From the NCBI GenBank assembly GCA_000745135.1, contig JQNH01000001.1, forward strand, positions 4,015,501 to 4,079,500: a stretch of 64,000 nt of DNA, read 5' to 3'. This document shows positions 26,863 to 36,238 of the stretch, piece after piece. The notes under the pieces were generated by a model. That model was not told where the DNA came from and made no database searches. It was given only the letters and a program-made list of their open reading frames with translations. Within the stretch, counting starts at the first letter, position 1, and each line of letters opens with the position of its first letter. A program made the position numbers and the translations under genes. The stretch is from Rhizobiales bacterium YIM 77505. GTDB lineage: Bacteria; Pseudomonadota; Alphaproteobacteria; Rhizobiales; Beijerinckiaceae.

Positions 26863-28953
26863 TCATGCCTCCCCGCCTGTCGCCGCCGACGGCGCGTGCA
26901 CTTCCTCGCGCGGAGCCACCCGCGGAAGATTGATCCTGAACGTGGTCCCCATTCCTGCCATCGAGGAAAGGACGATGCGGCCGCCGAGCCGGCCCGTGAT
27001 CAGGTTGTAGACGATATGAAGGCCGAGCCCCGTGCCACCGTCGCCGCGGCGCGTGGTGAAGAAGGGATCGAAGGCCCGGCGTTGCACCTCCTCGGCCATG
27101 CCGACGCCGTTGTCCCGAAAGACGATGTGGACCTGATCCGGGCCGCTGGTGCGCGCGACGATGCTGATCGTGCCGGGAGTGTCGCCCGGGAAGGCGTGGT
27201 TCGCCGCATTCAGGAAGAGGTTGGTGATGACCTGCCCAAGCGGCCCAGGATAGCTGTCCATGATGATGCCGTCCGGCACATCCACGACCAGGCGAACCTG
27301 CGACGTCTTCAGGCCCGGCCTCAAGCTCGAGACGATCTGGTCGAGCGCTTGCTTGAGATCGAAGGAGCGGCGATCCGCATGACTTCGATCGACTGCCACC
27401 TGCTTGAAGGCTTGGATCAGTTCGCCGGCACGGTGCAGATTGGCGACCAGCTGGTTCGCGGCATCCCGGTTCCCCTCGACAAACTCGGTCAGACGTGAGC
27501 GGCGGATCGCCCCTGCCTCCGCTTCGCGCTGGAACTCCTCGCAGCGCCGTGCAAGGCTCGAGGCCACGGTGAGACTGATGCCGACCGGATTGTTGACCTC
27601 ATGGGCGACGCCGGCCACAAGGCTGCCAAGGGCTGCAAGCTTTTCGGCCTCGATGAGGCTCGTCTGCGTATCGCGCAGCTCCGATAAGGCGGCTTCTGCG
27701 CGTTCCTTCGAGCTGCGCAGCTCGCTTTCAGCCTGACGCTTGGCGATGGCGTTGGCACGGAAGACTTCCACCGCGCGCGCCATTTCGGCTATCTCGTCCC
27801 GGCCCTGAAGCCCCGCAACCCGGTGGTCGAGATCGCCGCGCACGATGGCGTCCATCTCCGATCGGAGCGCCTCGAGTGGGCTGCTGATGCTGCGGGAGAC
27901 GGCAAGCCCGACGCCTCCCACGAGCAGGAGAAAGCCCAGGGCGACGATCGCCACCTTGGCGTTGACCGCGCGCAAGGTGCTGTCGAAGCTGTCCTGGGCG
28001 GCACGCTCGCGCTCCTGAATGGCCGCCGCAAGCTGGGCGGTGGCCGCCGCCATGGCCGCGGCGTTGCCGTCGATGGCCTCCCGCAGCAGCCGTTCCTGCG
28101 TGGCGAAATGCTCGGTGAGAAGCTCGAGTCCACGCCTGATCGCGGTTGCCCGGTCGCGCAGCGCCGTGAGCGCCTTGCGCTGGAGGTCGCCCTCGGCGAG
28201 GTCGATCATCACCGGTGCGGTGCGCTCGATCACCTCGATATTGTGCTTCGCTTCCTCGCCGGCGTCCTGCGACAAGGAAAGATAGTAAGCGTTGGCGGAC
28301 AGCAGCATGGCATTGAACGCCTCGCGGGATTTGCTGAGCGACGCCCAGATGAGCGATCTCGGGCCGGAGGTCGCGCTGTCGATGATCGCGTAAAGGCCAG
28401 CCATGTCCCGCGCCGGACGCAGCACGTCGGTGTCATAGATCGAGGTGAGCGAGGAGCGCACCGCGCGCAGATCGTCGAACCCTGTGATGAAGCGCTCCGT
28501 GATCTCGATCAGGGCCTGCGCCGGCTCCGCCGTCAGCGGGTCGATGGAGGCCTGTGCGCGCAACCTGCTCATCAACGCTTCCCGACGGCGGATGATCTCG
28601 GCGAGGACCACCGGGTTCGGCTGGTTGAAATACCGGTGGATCAGGCTCTGCAGCCGGCCGGCCTCGCTGTCCAATGCGACGAGCAGCTTCTCGGACTGGC
28701 GCACCTGGCGCAGCTCGATCCATGCCCCGCTCAGCGCCTTGGCGCCATCCCATACGAGCCACAGCAGGATGAGGGCCAGGGCCGAGTTGAGGATGGCGAT
28801 CGCCAGGATGCGCCAGCGGATGGGCAGGCTGCGCACGGCGCGCTCGAACCAGGCTCCCCGCAGAGGCGAGAAGGCCTCCCGGCGCGCGGATCGCGAAGCC
28901 CGCGGGAGTGGCGCCGCGAGCGGCTCAGGGAGTTTGGCGGATGCGGTCGACAA
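26863..28953 (-). CDS. Membrane sensor histidine kinase with HAMP domain
   Basis: About 696 residues. Helix 1 is near residues 48-68 (ILAIAILNSALALILLWLVW), then a periplasmic sensor region of about 240 residues rich in helices, a second helix (VAIVALGFLLLVGGVGLAV), HAMP, a coiled coil, HisKA (GVAHEVNNPVGISLTVASSL) and ATPase motifs (FLNAANHAFPGD, GTGLGLHIVYNLI). The start is probably TTG 28953, overlapping the binding-protein gene by 29 bp; GTG 28836 is an alternative. The neighbouring binding protein probably presents ligand to the periplasmic region. Confidence 0.9.
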   Translation of the reverse strand: MSTASAKLPEPLAAPLPRASRSARREAFSPLRGAWFERAVRSLPIRWRILAIAILNSALALILLWLVWDGAKALSGAWIELRQVRQSEKLLVALDSEAGRLQSLIHRYFNQPNPVVLAEIIRRREALMSRLRAQASIDPLTAEPAQALIEITERFITGFDDLRAVRSSLTSIYDTDVLRPARDMAGLYAIIDSATSGPRSLIWASLSKSREAFNAMLLSANAYYLSLSQDAGEEAKHNIEVIERTAPVMIDLAEGDLQRKALTALRDRATAIRRGLELLTEHFATQERLLREAIDGNAAAMAAATAQLAAAIQERERAAQDSFDSTLRAVNAKVAIVALGFLLLVGGVGLAVSRSISSPLEALRSEMDAIVRGDLDHRVAGLQGRDEIAEMARAVEVFRANAIAKRQAESELRSSKERAEAALSELRDTQTSLIEAEKLAALGSLVAGVAHEVNNPVGISLTVASSLARRCEEFQREAEAGAIRRSRLTEFVEGNRDAANQLVANLHRAGELIQAFKQVAVDRSHADRRSFDLKQALDQIVSSLRPGLKTSQVRLVVDVPDGIIMDSYPGPLGQVITNLFLNAANHAFPGDTPGTISIVARTSGPDQVHIVFRDNGVGMAEEVQRRAFDPFFTTRRGDGGTGLGLHIVYNLITGRLGGRIVLSSMAGMGTTFRINLPRVAPREEVHAPSAATGGEA

Positions 28954-29932
28954 GCGATTTCAACTTCGGATCGGTCAGGAGCCGATCGTAAACCTCCGAG
29001 AGGGCGGCCGCGAAGGGCTTGGTGTCGAGCTCGGCATTGACGATCACGCCTCCGAGCTGCGCCTCCCGTTGCGCCCTCTGTTCCCAGAGGCGCCATTGCT
29101 CACGCATATAGCGCGCCGACTCTTGCGCAGCCTCTCGAAAGACGGCCTGATCCTCCGGCGTCAAGCCCGCCCAGGCCTTCTCCGACATGATCAGGACCTC
29201 GGGGCTCATGGTGTGCGCCGTCACCGAGTAGTAGGGCGCCACGCGATAGTGACCCGCGGTGACGTAGGAGGGCCAGTTGTTCTCGGCCCCGTCGATCAGC
29301 TTCGTGGAAAGGCCGGTCATGACCTGGCCATAGGGCAGGGGCACGGGCTCGGCGCCGAGCGTCCTGAAGACTTCGGTCATGAGCTCGGATTGCTGGATGC
29401 GAATGCGCAACCCTTTGAGATCGCTCAACGACCGGATCGGGCGCAGGCTGTTGTAGATCGAGCGGGCTCCGGAATCGTAGAAGGCCAGGCCGACAAAGCC
29501 GCTACCCTCGAAATGCTTCAGGATGTCAGCCCCGATCGGGCCGTCGAGGACACGGTGGAGATGCTCGACGGATCGGAAGAGGAAGGGCATCACCAGCACC
29601 TTCGCCTCCGGCACATAATCGGCAAGGGGCGCAACATTGGTGCGATTGAGGTCGATGGCGCCGACCTTGGTCTGTTCGATGGTCTCCTTCTCCTCGCCCA
29701 GTTGCCGGGAATGGAAGATTTGAAGGCGATGCCTCCCGCCCGTGCGCTCCTGGACGAGTCGGTCGAGGTAGAAGAGTGCCTGGACGGTCGGATAGTCCTC
29801 GGGCTGCGTGTCGGCGACGCGAAAGCTGCGCGCCGGCGCCTCGACGCTCGACATGAGCGCCAACAGGGCCGCGAGCCATCCGGCTCGCCAGATGGCTGCG
29901 CCTCGCCTGCGCGGCGCCGGCCCGCCCCTCAT
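28925..29932 (-). CDS. TRAP-type (DctP-family) periplasmic binding protein, no permease nearby
   Basis: 335 residues from ATG 29932, with an Arg-rich N-region and a hydrophobic leader. DctP signatures: SRQLGEEKETIEQTKVGAID, DLKGLRIRIQQSELMTEVFR (carrying the conserved carboxylate-binding Arg) and GLSTKLIDGAENNWPSY. No DctQ or DctM genes are in the window; instead it is fused by overlap to a sensor kinase. I infer a sensing rather than transport role. The ligand is probably a dicarboxylate or other organic acid. Confidence 0.88.
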   Translation of the reverse strand: MRGGPAPRRRGAAIWRAGWLAALLALMSSVEAPARSFRVADTQPEDYPTVQALFYLDRLVQERTGGRHRLQIFHSRQLGEEKETIEQTKVGAIDLNRTNVAPLADYVPEAKVLVMPFLFRSVEHLHRVLDGPIGADILKHFEGSGFVGLAFYDSGARSIYNSLRPIRSLSDLKGLRIRIQQSELMTEVFRTLGAEPVPLPYGQVMTGLSTKLIDGAENNWPSYVTAGHYRVAPYYSVTAHTMSPEVLIMSEKAWAGLTPEDQAVFREAAQESARYMREQWRLWEQRAQREAQLGGVIVNAELDTKPFAAALSEVYDRLLTDPKLKSLVDRIRQTP

Positions 29933-30115
29933 ATGCCGTCCCAAGCTCGTCTTCAGGACGCCAGCCTAACCGAGAAGCGCCGCCGCATGCAACGTAAGCG
30001 CCTCCCCGAGGCGGAACCGTTGCGCTAATCTTTGCGTCTAGAAGAAGCGCCCCGGCCGCGAGGATCCGGGGTATTCTCGTCTGCTCCCGCCCTGCCCCGG
30101 CGCTCCGGATCGGTC

Positions 30116-31045
30116 ATGGCCCGCCGTCCCAAGGTCAAGAGTATATCGGCCCTCGACGCCGTCCAGCCGTTCCGCTGGCGGATCGGCCTCACTTACGCGC
30201 TGACCTTCCTCGAGGATTTGCTGGAGCTTGCCTATCCCTGGGCCACGGGACTGGCCATCGACGGGCTCCTGGCCGACGATCTGTGGAAGACCCTGCCGAT
30301 CATCCTGGCCTGGTCGATACGCTCCGGCATCGGCCTCTTTCGGCAGATGTACGACACGCGCCTCTACACGGAAATCTACAACGCCATCGCCCAGGAGACG
30401 ATCCTTCGCCAGCGGGCGGCCGGGTTCAAGGCGACCACCGTGGCCGCGCGCTCGGCCATGTCGCGGGATTTCGTGACCTTCTTCGAGAAGGACGTTCCCG
30501 TCGTGGTGACTTCGATCATCGGCATCGTCGGTTCGGCCGCCATTCTCTACTGGTACGACCTCCTCATCGGCGCGGTGGTCTCGTCCTTGTTCGTGCCGGT
30601 CTATCTCGTCAACCGCATCTATGTGCGTCATACGCTCAGGCTGAACGAGGGCCTCAATACGCAGCTCGAGCAGGAGGTGCAGGCCATCGAGAAGGCGGAA
30701 GCGGAGTTGATCCGCGATCACTTCACCAAGGTCCGCCATTGGCGGGTCAAGCTCTCGGATGCGGAGGCCTACAACTGGACCTTCATCGAGGTGATCTCGA
30801 TCGTCGTCTTCGTCGCCATCCTGGTCCGGGCGACCTATCTCGAGCCTGATCCTGGCGAGATCTTCGCCATTCTGACCTATGTCTGGCGACTGATGGAAAA
30901 CCTCGACAATGTGCCGCAGATCCTGCAGCAGCTCACCCGCCTGCAGGACATTCGCAAGCGCATCGAGGCCGGCGCATCGGTCGAGGCGATCGGCGCCGAG
31001 GTGGAGAGGTCGCACGAGGAGACCGCCGAGGCCAAGCGCATGTAG
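30116..31045 (+). CDS. ABC exporter-type transmembrane domain without ATPase domain
   Basis: 309 residues from ATG 30116. Several hydrophobic helices (GLTYALTFLEDLLELAYPW, VVVTSIIGIVGSAAILYWY, LLIGAVVSSLFVPVYLVN, VISIVVFVAILVRATY) arranged like a type-I exporter membrane domain. There is no Walker A, signature or Walker B motif, and no ATPase gene next to it. It either recruits an unlinked ATPase or has a non-transport role. The charged C-terminal tail (EERSHEET-like) is soluble. Single gene. Confidence 0.75.
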   Translation: MARRPKVKSISALDAVQPFRWRIGLTYALTFLEDLLELAYPWATGLAIDGLLADDLWKTLPIILAWSIRSGIGLFRQMYDTRLYTEIYNAIAQETILRQRAAGFKATTVAARSAMSRDFVTFFEKDVPVVVTSIIGIVGSAAILYWYDLLIGAVVSSLFVPVYLVNRIYVRHTLRLNEGLNTQLEQEVQAIEKAEAELIRDHFTKVRHWRVKLSDAEAYNWTFIEVISIVVFVAILVRATYLEPDPGEIFAILTYVWRLMENLDNVPQILQQLTRLQDIRKRIEAGASVEAIGAEVERSHEETAEAKRM

Positions 31046-31073
31046 GCGCGGGGCGGCGCCCGGCGGGCGGCGC

Positions 31074-32258
31074 TCAGCCGGCGGCGAGGCGGACGGCAAG
31101 GCGCGCGAGGCTCAAGTCCGATCCGGCTGGTCCCAGGATCGAAAGCCCGAGCGGAGCGCCATGGCGGGTCACGAGCGGAATGGTGATCTGCGGCACCCCG
31201 GCAAGCCCGGAAAGGCACAGCAGCCGTATAGCGGCATTGCGATAGTCGTTCAGGGCTTCCTCGCTGTCGCTGAGGAGCGGCGCGGTGTCAGGCATCGTCG
31301 GCAAGAGCATCACGCCGTCCTGCCCGAGGAGCTTGCCGAACCGCTCCCGGAACGCGGCACGGCTCATATTGCCCTCGGCGACTTGAGCATCCGTAATCGC
31401 CTTTGCGAAGGCGAAGCGGTCGCCCACCCCCGGGCCGAGGGGCGGCTGAAAGCGTTCGATCATTGTCCTGTGGCTCTCCCAAGCCTCCCGGCCTTGGACG
31501 TAGCGCGTCGCCCAGTAGAGGGTGTCGAAACCCTCGCTCGCGCACTCGACCATGGTCGCATCGCCGAGCATGGTTTCGATCGCCTTGACCGCCGGCGCCA
31601 GGGCAGCCCTCACCTCCCGGTCGATGGCGGCGAATGCGTCGGCGGCGAGCAGGAGCCTGGGCTTCTCAGGCAGCGGAGCGGTATCTTCTCCAAGGAGGAC
31701 TTCACTCACCCGCCCAAAAGTGCCGGCATCGCGCGCGACGAAGCCGCAGGTGTCGAAGCTGGGAGCAAGCGCCATGCAGCCCTCAAGGCTGATGCGGCCT
31801 TGCGTGGGACGGATGCCGAAGAGTCCGCAGTGGCTGGCAGGGGCACGCACCGAGCCGCCCGTGTCGGAGCCCAGGGCGAAGTCGCACATCCGGTTCGACA
31901 CGGCGGCGGCCGAGCCGGAGGAGGAGCCGCCAGGAATGCGATCCGGCGCGGCGCCATTCAGGGGCGTGCCGAAATGGGCGTTCTTGCCGTTCATGGAGAA
32001 GGCAAGCTCGTCGGTGTGCGTCTTGCCGACAAAGCGTGCGCCAGCGTCCAGCACACGCTGCACCGCCGCGGCATGGCGACCCTTGTCCTCCGACATGGCC
32101 AGCATGTGCGGCGAGCCGCAGCCGGTGCGGTAGCCTGCCACGTCGAAGATGTCCTTCACTCCGACCGTCAGCCCAGCAAGCGGCCCTGAGAGCGCATTCG
32201 CGACTGCAACTGGCGGGTAGGGCACGAAGGCGCGGGCGGGATCCTCAGACAGCAGCAT
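31074..32258 (-). CDS. Amidase signature enzyme
   Basis: 394 residues from ATG 32258. The Ser-cisSer-Lys triad is visible: Lys in GLTVGVKDIFDV, cis-Ser and nucleophile region in GGSSSGSAAAVS and LGSDTGGSVRAPA. It hydrolyses an amide or carbamoyl bond; it is not GatA, because no gatC/gatB partner is present. It ends the racemase-transporter gene group (43 bp after the racemase), suggesting its substrate is brought in by the adjacent ABC importer. Confidence 0.9.
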   Translation of the reverse strand: MLLSEDPARAFVPYPPVAVANALSGPLAGLTVGVKDIFDVAGYRTGCGSPHMLAMSEDKGRHAAAVQRVLDAGARFVGKTHTDELAFSMNGKNAHFGTPLNGAAPDRIPGGSSSGSAAAVSNRMCDFALGSDTGGSVRAPASHCGLFGIRPTQGRISLEGCMALAPSFDTCGFVARDAGTFGRVSEVLLGEDTAPLPEKPRLLLAADAFAAIDREVRAALAPAVKAIETMLGDATMVECASEGFDTLYWATRYVQGREAWESHRTMIERFQPPLGPGVGDRFAFAKAITDAQVAEGNMSRAAFRERFGKLLGQDGVMLLPTMPDTAPLLSDSEEALNDYRNAAIRLLCLSGLAGVPQITIPLVTRHGAPLGLSILGPAGSDLSLARLAVRLAAG

Positions 32259-32301
32259 CGTGTCTTCTCTCGTCCCGGATGGAAACGTCGGCATGCCTCC
32301 G

Positions 32302-33036
32302 TCAGCGCGGGGCATCATCCGCGAAGCACCCGGAAAAGGGCTTCGGCAGCGGAAAAGCGTAGCCGCCGCGCTTGGAGGTCCGCAAGCCGAGGGCTCCGAG
32401 CCCCTCGACAAGCTTCACCGCGGCTGCCACTCCGTCGACGACGGGCACCCCATGCTCTTCAGACAAGGCCCTTGCGAGATCGGCCATGCCCGCGCACCCG
32501 AGCACGATCGCCTCGGCTCTGTCCTCACGGATCGCCGCCCCGATCTCGGCCGAGATGTGCTGCCTTGCGTTCGAGCCGGACTCTTCGAGGGCCAGAACCG
32601 GCACCTCGGCGGCTCGGACGCGTGCGCAGCGGTGCGCGAGACCATATCTTGCAAGGTTGTGCTCGATCGCCGCGATCGAGCGGGCGAGCGTCGTCACCAC
32701 GGAGAAGGCTCCAGCGACGAGGGACGCCATGTGGAAGGCGGCCTCCCCGATGCCGACGACCGGCGCTGCCGCCACCGCCCGCGCAGCGTCCAATCCCGTG
32801 TCGTCGAAGCAGGCGATGACGTGACCTGCGACGCCCGCCGCCTCCGCTTCGCGGATGAGCCGGAGCATGCCCGGCACGGCGAAGGCTTCGTCGTAGAAGC
32901 CCTCGATCGAGGCCGGCCCATCCGGCGGGTTCCAGGCAAGGATGTCCGTCCCTGGCGCCGCGACGGCCTGCGCCGCCGCACCGATCTTCGCCGTCATTGA
33001 GGCTGTTGTGTTGGGGTTCACGACGTGGATCTTCAT
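32302..33036 (-). CDS. Aspartate/glutamate/hydantoin racemase family protein
   Basis: 244 residues starting MKIHVVNPNTTASMT, typical of hydantoin racemases. The two catalytic cysteines are in VIACFDDTGLD and IVLGCAGMADLA. It lies 8 bp downstream of the DppD-type ATPase gene, so it is part of the same operon. With the amidase it suggests processing of a chiral hydantoin, carbamoyl- or amidated amino acid. Confidence 0.87.
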   Translation of the reverse strand: MKIHVVNPNTTASMTAKIGAAAQAVAAPGTDILAWNPPDGPASIEGFYDEAFAVPGMLRLIREAEAAGVAGHVIACFDDTGLDAARAVAAAPVVGIGEAAFHMASLVAGAFSVVTTLARSIAAIEHNLARYGLAHRCARVRAAEVPVLALEESGSNARQHISAEIGAAIREDRAEAIVLGCAGMADLARALSEEHGVPVVDGVAAAVKLVEGLGALGLRTSKRGGYAFPLPKPFSGCFADDAPR

Positions 33037-33044
33037 GCGCGCGC

Positions 33045-34046
33045 CTATCCGGTCGGCTCCAGCTGGGGCGCCAGGGTGGCGGCGGCCTCGGTGCGAATGC
33101 AGCGGGCGCGCTGGCTCTCCTTCACTGCCACGAGGGGCGGCCTATCGGCGCGGCAGGGCTCGATGGCCAGCGGGCAGCGCGGCGCAAAGCTGCAGCCGGG
33201 CGGGAGGTTGGCGAGGTCGGGAGGCGCACCCGGGATCGCCTCGAGCCGCGCACCTTTGGCGAGCGCTCCGTGGGCGCGGCTCTTGAGGAGCCCGATCGTG
33301 TAGGGATGACGGGGCGCGCGGATGAGGTCGCGCGCCGTCCCCTCCTCGACGATGCGCCCGGCATACATGACAAGAATGCGGTCCGCGACTTCGACTGCCG
33401 CGCCGATGTCGTGAGTGACGAAGATGATGGAGAGCCCGAGGTCGCGCTGAAGCTCCCGCAGCAGAAGCAAGATCTGGATCTGGACCGTGGCGTCGAGCGC
33501 GGTCGTCGGCTCGTCGGCGAGCAGCAGCTTGGGCCGGCAGGCGAGGGCCAGGGCGATCATGGCGCGCTGGCGCATCCCGCCGGACAGCTCATGCGGATAG
33601 GCGTCGAGCCGGCGCTCCGGCGAGGGGATGCGCACCCGCCGGAAAAGATCGAGCGCGCGCTCCCGGGCGGCCGCTCGGCTCACGCGCTCGTGGCGGCGGA
33701 TCGCCTCCACGATCTGCTGGCCGACGGTGTAGACGGGATCCAAGGCGAGCAGCGGCTCCTGGAAGATCATGGAGACCACGGCGCCGCGAAAATCGGCAAG
33801 CTCACGGGCGCTCATGGCGAGCACGTCGCGCCCGTCCACGGTAATCGAGCCCTCCACCCTCGTGCGCCGCTCCGGGTTGAGGCGCATGAGGGAACGCAGC
33901 GTCACGCTCTTGCCCGAGCCTGATTCGCCGATGAGGGCTACCGCCTCACCGCGGCCAAGGTCGAGATCAACGCCGTCCACGGCACGCACGGCGCCGCCCG
34001 CGAAGGCGACCTTGAGGTTGCGGATGGAGACGATGGGGGTGGTCAT
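33045..34046 (-). CDS. Peptide-type ABC importer ATP-binding protein (DppD class)
   Basis: 333 residues. Walker [16 protein letters not shown], signature [15 protein letters not shown], Walker [13 protein letters not shown] and H-loop FVTHDIG. The C-terminal oligopeptide-transporter extension has the Cys cluster [16 protein letters not shown], which in this class binds an iron-sulfur cluster. It pairs with the DppF-class ATPase upstream. Confidence 0.95.
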   Translation of the reverse strand: MTTPIVSIRNLKVAFAGGAVRAVDGVDLDLGRGEAVALIGESGSGKSVTLRSLMRLNPERRTRVEGSITVDGRDVLAMSARELADFRGAVVSMIFQEPLLALDPVYTVGQQIVEAIRRHERVSRAAARERALDLFRRVRIPSPERRLDAYPHELSGGMRQRAMIALALACRPKLLLADEPTTALDATVQIQILLLLRELQRDLGLSIIFVTHDIGAAVEVADRILVMYAGRIVEEGTARDLIRAPRHPYTIGLLKSRAHGALAKGARLEAIPGAPPDLANLPPGCSFAPRCPLAIEPCRADRPPLVAVKESQRARCIRTEAAATLAPQLEPTG

Positions 34047-34060
34047 GGGGCGCGGACGGT

Positions 34061-34211
34061 TTCCCCTCTCCCTTGAGGGCAGGGGGCAGGGATGAGGGAC
34101 GCAAAGTCGGCGCAGTTTCGTTCAGCGTGGGCCTGGGCTGCTCGTCCAGCCCCACATCCTTCACCGGAGAGCTCTACGCCTTCCCCCATCCCTCCCCACC
34201 GGAGGGAGAGG
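34061..34211 (+). repeat. Palindromic repeat, family 2
   Basis: Opposed arms CCCCTCTCCCTTGAGGGCAG near 34063 and CCCCCATCCCTCCCCACCGG near 34182, filling the 193-bp gap between the two ATPase genes. Architecture matches the copies at 4613 and 58101. Confidence 0.55.
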
Positions 34212-34239
34212 ATCTTCCGATGCGCATCGACCAAGGCCA

Positions 34240-35286
34240 TCATGCCTCCTCCTCATGCACCTTCGGCGCCCGCGAATGGCCGGAGTTCGGCGGCACCATG
34301 AGGCAGGCGGCGCGGTGGGGACCGCCGGCGTCGTAGAGCGCCGGCTCCTTCCTGGCGCATATCTCCTCCGCAAAGGCGCACCGGGTGTGGAAACGGCAGC
34401 CGGGGGGCGGATTGATGGGGTTCGGCGGATCCCCCGAGAGCGGCGCTTCCTGCGTGCGCCGGTCGGGGTCGAGCGAGGGCATGGAGGCGAGGAGCGCCGC
34501 CGTGTAGGGATGGCGCGGCCGCTCGAACACCTCTTCGACCGTCCCGAGCTCGGCAACCTTGCCAAGATACATCACCATGACACGGTCGGAGATGAAGCGG
34601 ACGACATTGAGGTCGTGGCTGATGAAGATGTAGGTGAGGCCGAACTCCTCCTTGAGGTCGAGGAGCAGGTTCAGCACCTGCGCCTCCACGGATTTGTCCA
34701 AGGCCGACACGGCCTCGTCGAGAATGATGAGGCGGGGCTGGAGCGCGAGCGCGCGGGCGATGTTCACCCGTTGCCGCTGGCCGCCCGAGAGCTCGTGCGG
34801 GTAGCGTTCGGCGAAGCGCCGCGGGTCGAGGCCGACCCGGGCAAGGAGATCGCGCGCCCGTCCAATCGCCTCATGGCGCGGGACGCCGTGCACCTGCGGG
34901 CCGAAGGCAATCGACGCCTCGACGGTCAGGCGTGGGTTGAGGGACGAGTAGCTGTCCTGGAACACCATTTGGGCTTGGCGGCGGAACTCGCGCAGGCCCA
35001 GACCTGCGCCGACGCGCTCGCCGTCGAAGACGATCTCGCCGCCGTCGGGCGAGATGAGATCGAGCACGAGCCGCGCCGTGGTGGACTTGCCGCAGCCGGA
35101 CTCCCCGACGACGCCGAGCGTCTCCCCCTCCAGCACGTCAAAATCGATCCCGTCGACGGCCCGCACCACAGCCTTGGATGCGAAGAGCCCCTTCTTCACC
35201 GGGAAGTGCTTCACGAGCCCATGCACGGAGAGCAGGGATTGGCTCGGAGCGTTGCGGTCCTTGGCGTGGAGCGCGGAGGCGTTCAT
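34240..35286 (-). CDS. Peptide-type ABC importer ATP-binding protein (DppF class)
   Basis: 348 residues. Walker [17 protein letters not shown]-loop [13 protein letters not shown], signature [15 protein letters not shown], Walker [13 protein letters not shown] and H-loop ISHDLN. The terminal Cys-rich segment [16 protein letters not shown] is of the oligopeptide type. It lies 61 bp after the dppC-like gene and is separated from the DppD class gene by repeat DNA. Confidence 0.95.
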   Translation of the reverse strand: MNASALHAKDRNAPSQSLLSVHGLVKHFPVKKGLFASKAVVRAVDGIDFDVLEGETLGVVGESGCGKSTTARLVLDLISPDGGEIVFDGERVGAGLGLREFRRQAQMVFQDSYSSLNPRLTVEASIAFGPQVHGVPRHEAIGRARDLLARVGLDPRRFAERYPHELSGGQRQRVNIARALALQPRLIILDEAVSALDKSVEAQVLNLLLDLKEEFGLTYIFISHDLNVVRFISDRVMVMYLGKVAELGTVEEVFERPRHPYTAALLASMPSLDPDRRTQEAPLSGDPPNPINPPPGCRFHTRCAFAEEICARKEPALYDAGGPHRAACLMVPPNSGHSRAPKVHEEEA

Positions 35287-35347
35287 GGGGTCGCCCTCGT
35301 CACGCCTGCGCCTCTCTCTCCGGAAGGGCGGTTCTGCGTCACCTCTG

Positions 35348-36235
35348 TCATTGCTTCACGTCCATGGCCGATCGCAGGCCGTCGGAGAAGAGGTTGAAGG
35401 ACAGGGAGGTGATGAAGATCATCACTCCGGGCAGGGCCGCCACCCAGGGCTGGACGTAGATCGCCGTGCGCAGCGTATTGAGCATCAGACCCCATTCGGG
35501 CTCGGGCGGGCGCACGCCGAGGCCGAGGAAGGAGAGACCCGAGGCCAGGATCATCGAAACCGAAATCAGGCTGGTAGCGTAGACGAAGATCGGCCCGAGC
35601 ACGTTGCCAAGGATGTGCACGCGCACGATGGTAAGCGCCCGGGCGCCCGAGGCGCGTGCGGCTTCCACGAAATCGCGCGAGCGCACCTGCGTCGTCACCG
35701 CCTCGGCAACCCGGGCGATGGGCGGGATGAACACCACGGTGAGCGACAGCAGCGCGTTGCCGAAACCGGCGCCGAGCGCCCCTGACAGGGCCACCGCCAG
35801 CAGCACCGACGGGAACGCGTAGAAGACGTCGATGGTGCGCATGATGAGCGTGTTGACGCGTCCGCCGACATAGCCCGCGAAGATGCCGATGCCGCTGCCA
35901 AGAAAGAAGGCGATGATCACGGGCGTGACGCCCATGAAAAGGGACAGGCGCGCCCCGAAGATCAGACGCGAGAGCATGTCGCGGCCAAGCTCGTCCGAGC
36001 CCAGCGGATAGCCGGGCGTGCCGAACGGGCGAAGCCGGCGAAGGGTCATGCCGGCATAAGGATCCTTCGGCGCGATGTAGGGCGCGAGCACCGCCGTAAG
36101 CAGGATGAGGAGGAGGACGAGCCCGGCGCCGATCGCCACCGGGTCGCGCCGCAGGCGCCGCCACACGCCGGTCCAATACCCCGCGGTCGGAGTTCGGGCG
36201 GCAGTCAATGATGAGCCTTCCGCAAGCGAAGCCAC
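35348..36235 (-). CDS. Peptide-type ABC importer permease (DppC class)
   Basis: 295 residues. An N-terminal cytoplasmic segment, a first helix ([20 protein letters not shown]), the family signature [17 protein letters not shown], then the permease core with the EAA-type loop [20 protein letters not shown]. Starts at GTG 36235, 3 bp after the dppB-class stop, so coupled translation is likely. Confidence 0.95.
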   Translation of the reverse strand: MASLAEGSSLTAARTPTAGYWTGVWRRLRRDPVAIGAGLVLLLILLTAVLAPYIAPKDPYAGMTLRRLRPFGTPGYPLGSDELGRDMLSRLIFGARLSLFMGVTPVIIAFFLGSGIGIFAGYVGGRVNTLIMRTIDVFYAFPSVLLAVALSGALGAGFGNALLSLTVVFIPPIARVAEAVTTQVRSRDFVEAARASGARALTIVRVHILGNVLGPIFVYATSLISVSMILASGLSFLGLGVRPPEPEWGLMLNTLRTAIYVQPWVAALPGVMIFITSLSFNLFSDGLRSAMDVKQ

Positions 36236-36238
36236 CGC

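Noticed and set aside
31074-32258. Amidase as GatA of the tRNA amidotransferase
   Set aside because: No gatB or gatC beside it, and it is embedded in a racemase/importer gene group.
35283-36176. Second long minus-strand frame overlapping the DppC-class permease, looking like a frameshift
   Set aside because: The DppC-class frame is complete by itself from GTG 36235 to 35348; the other is a shadow frame.
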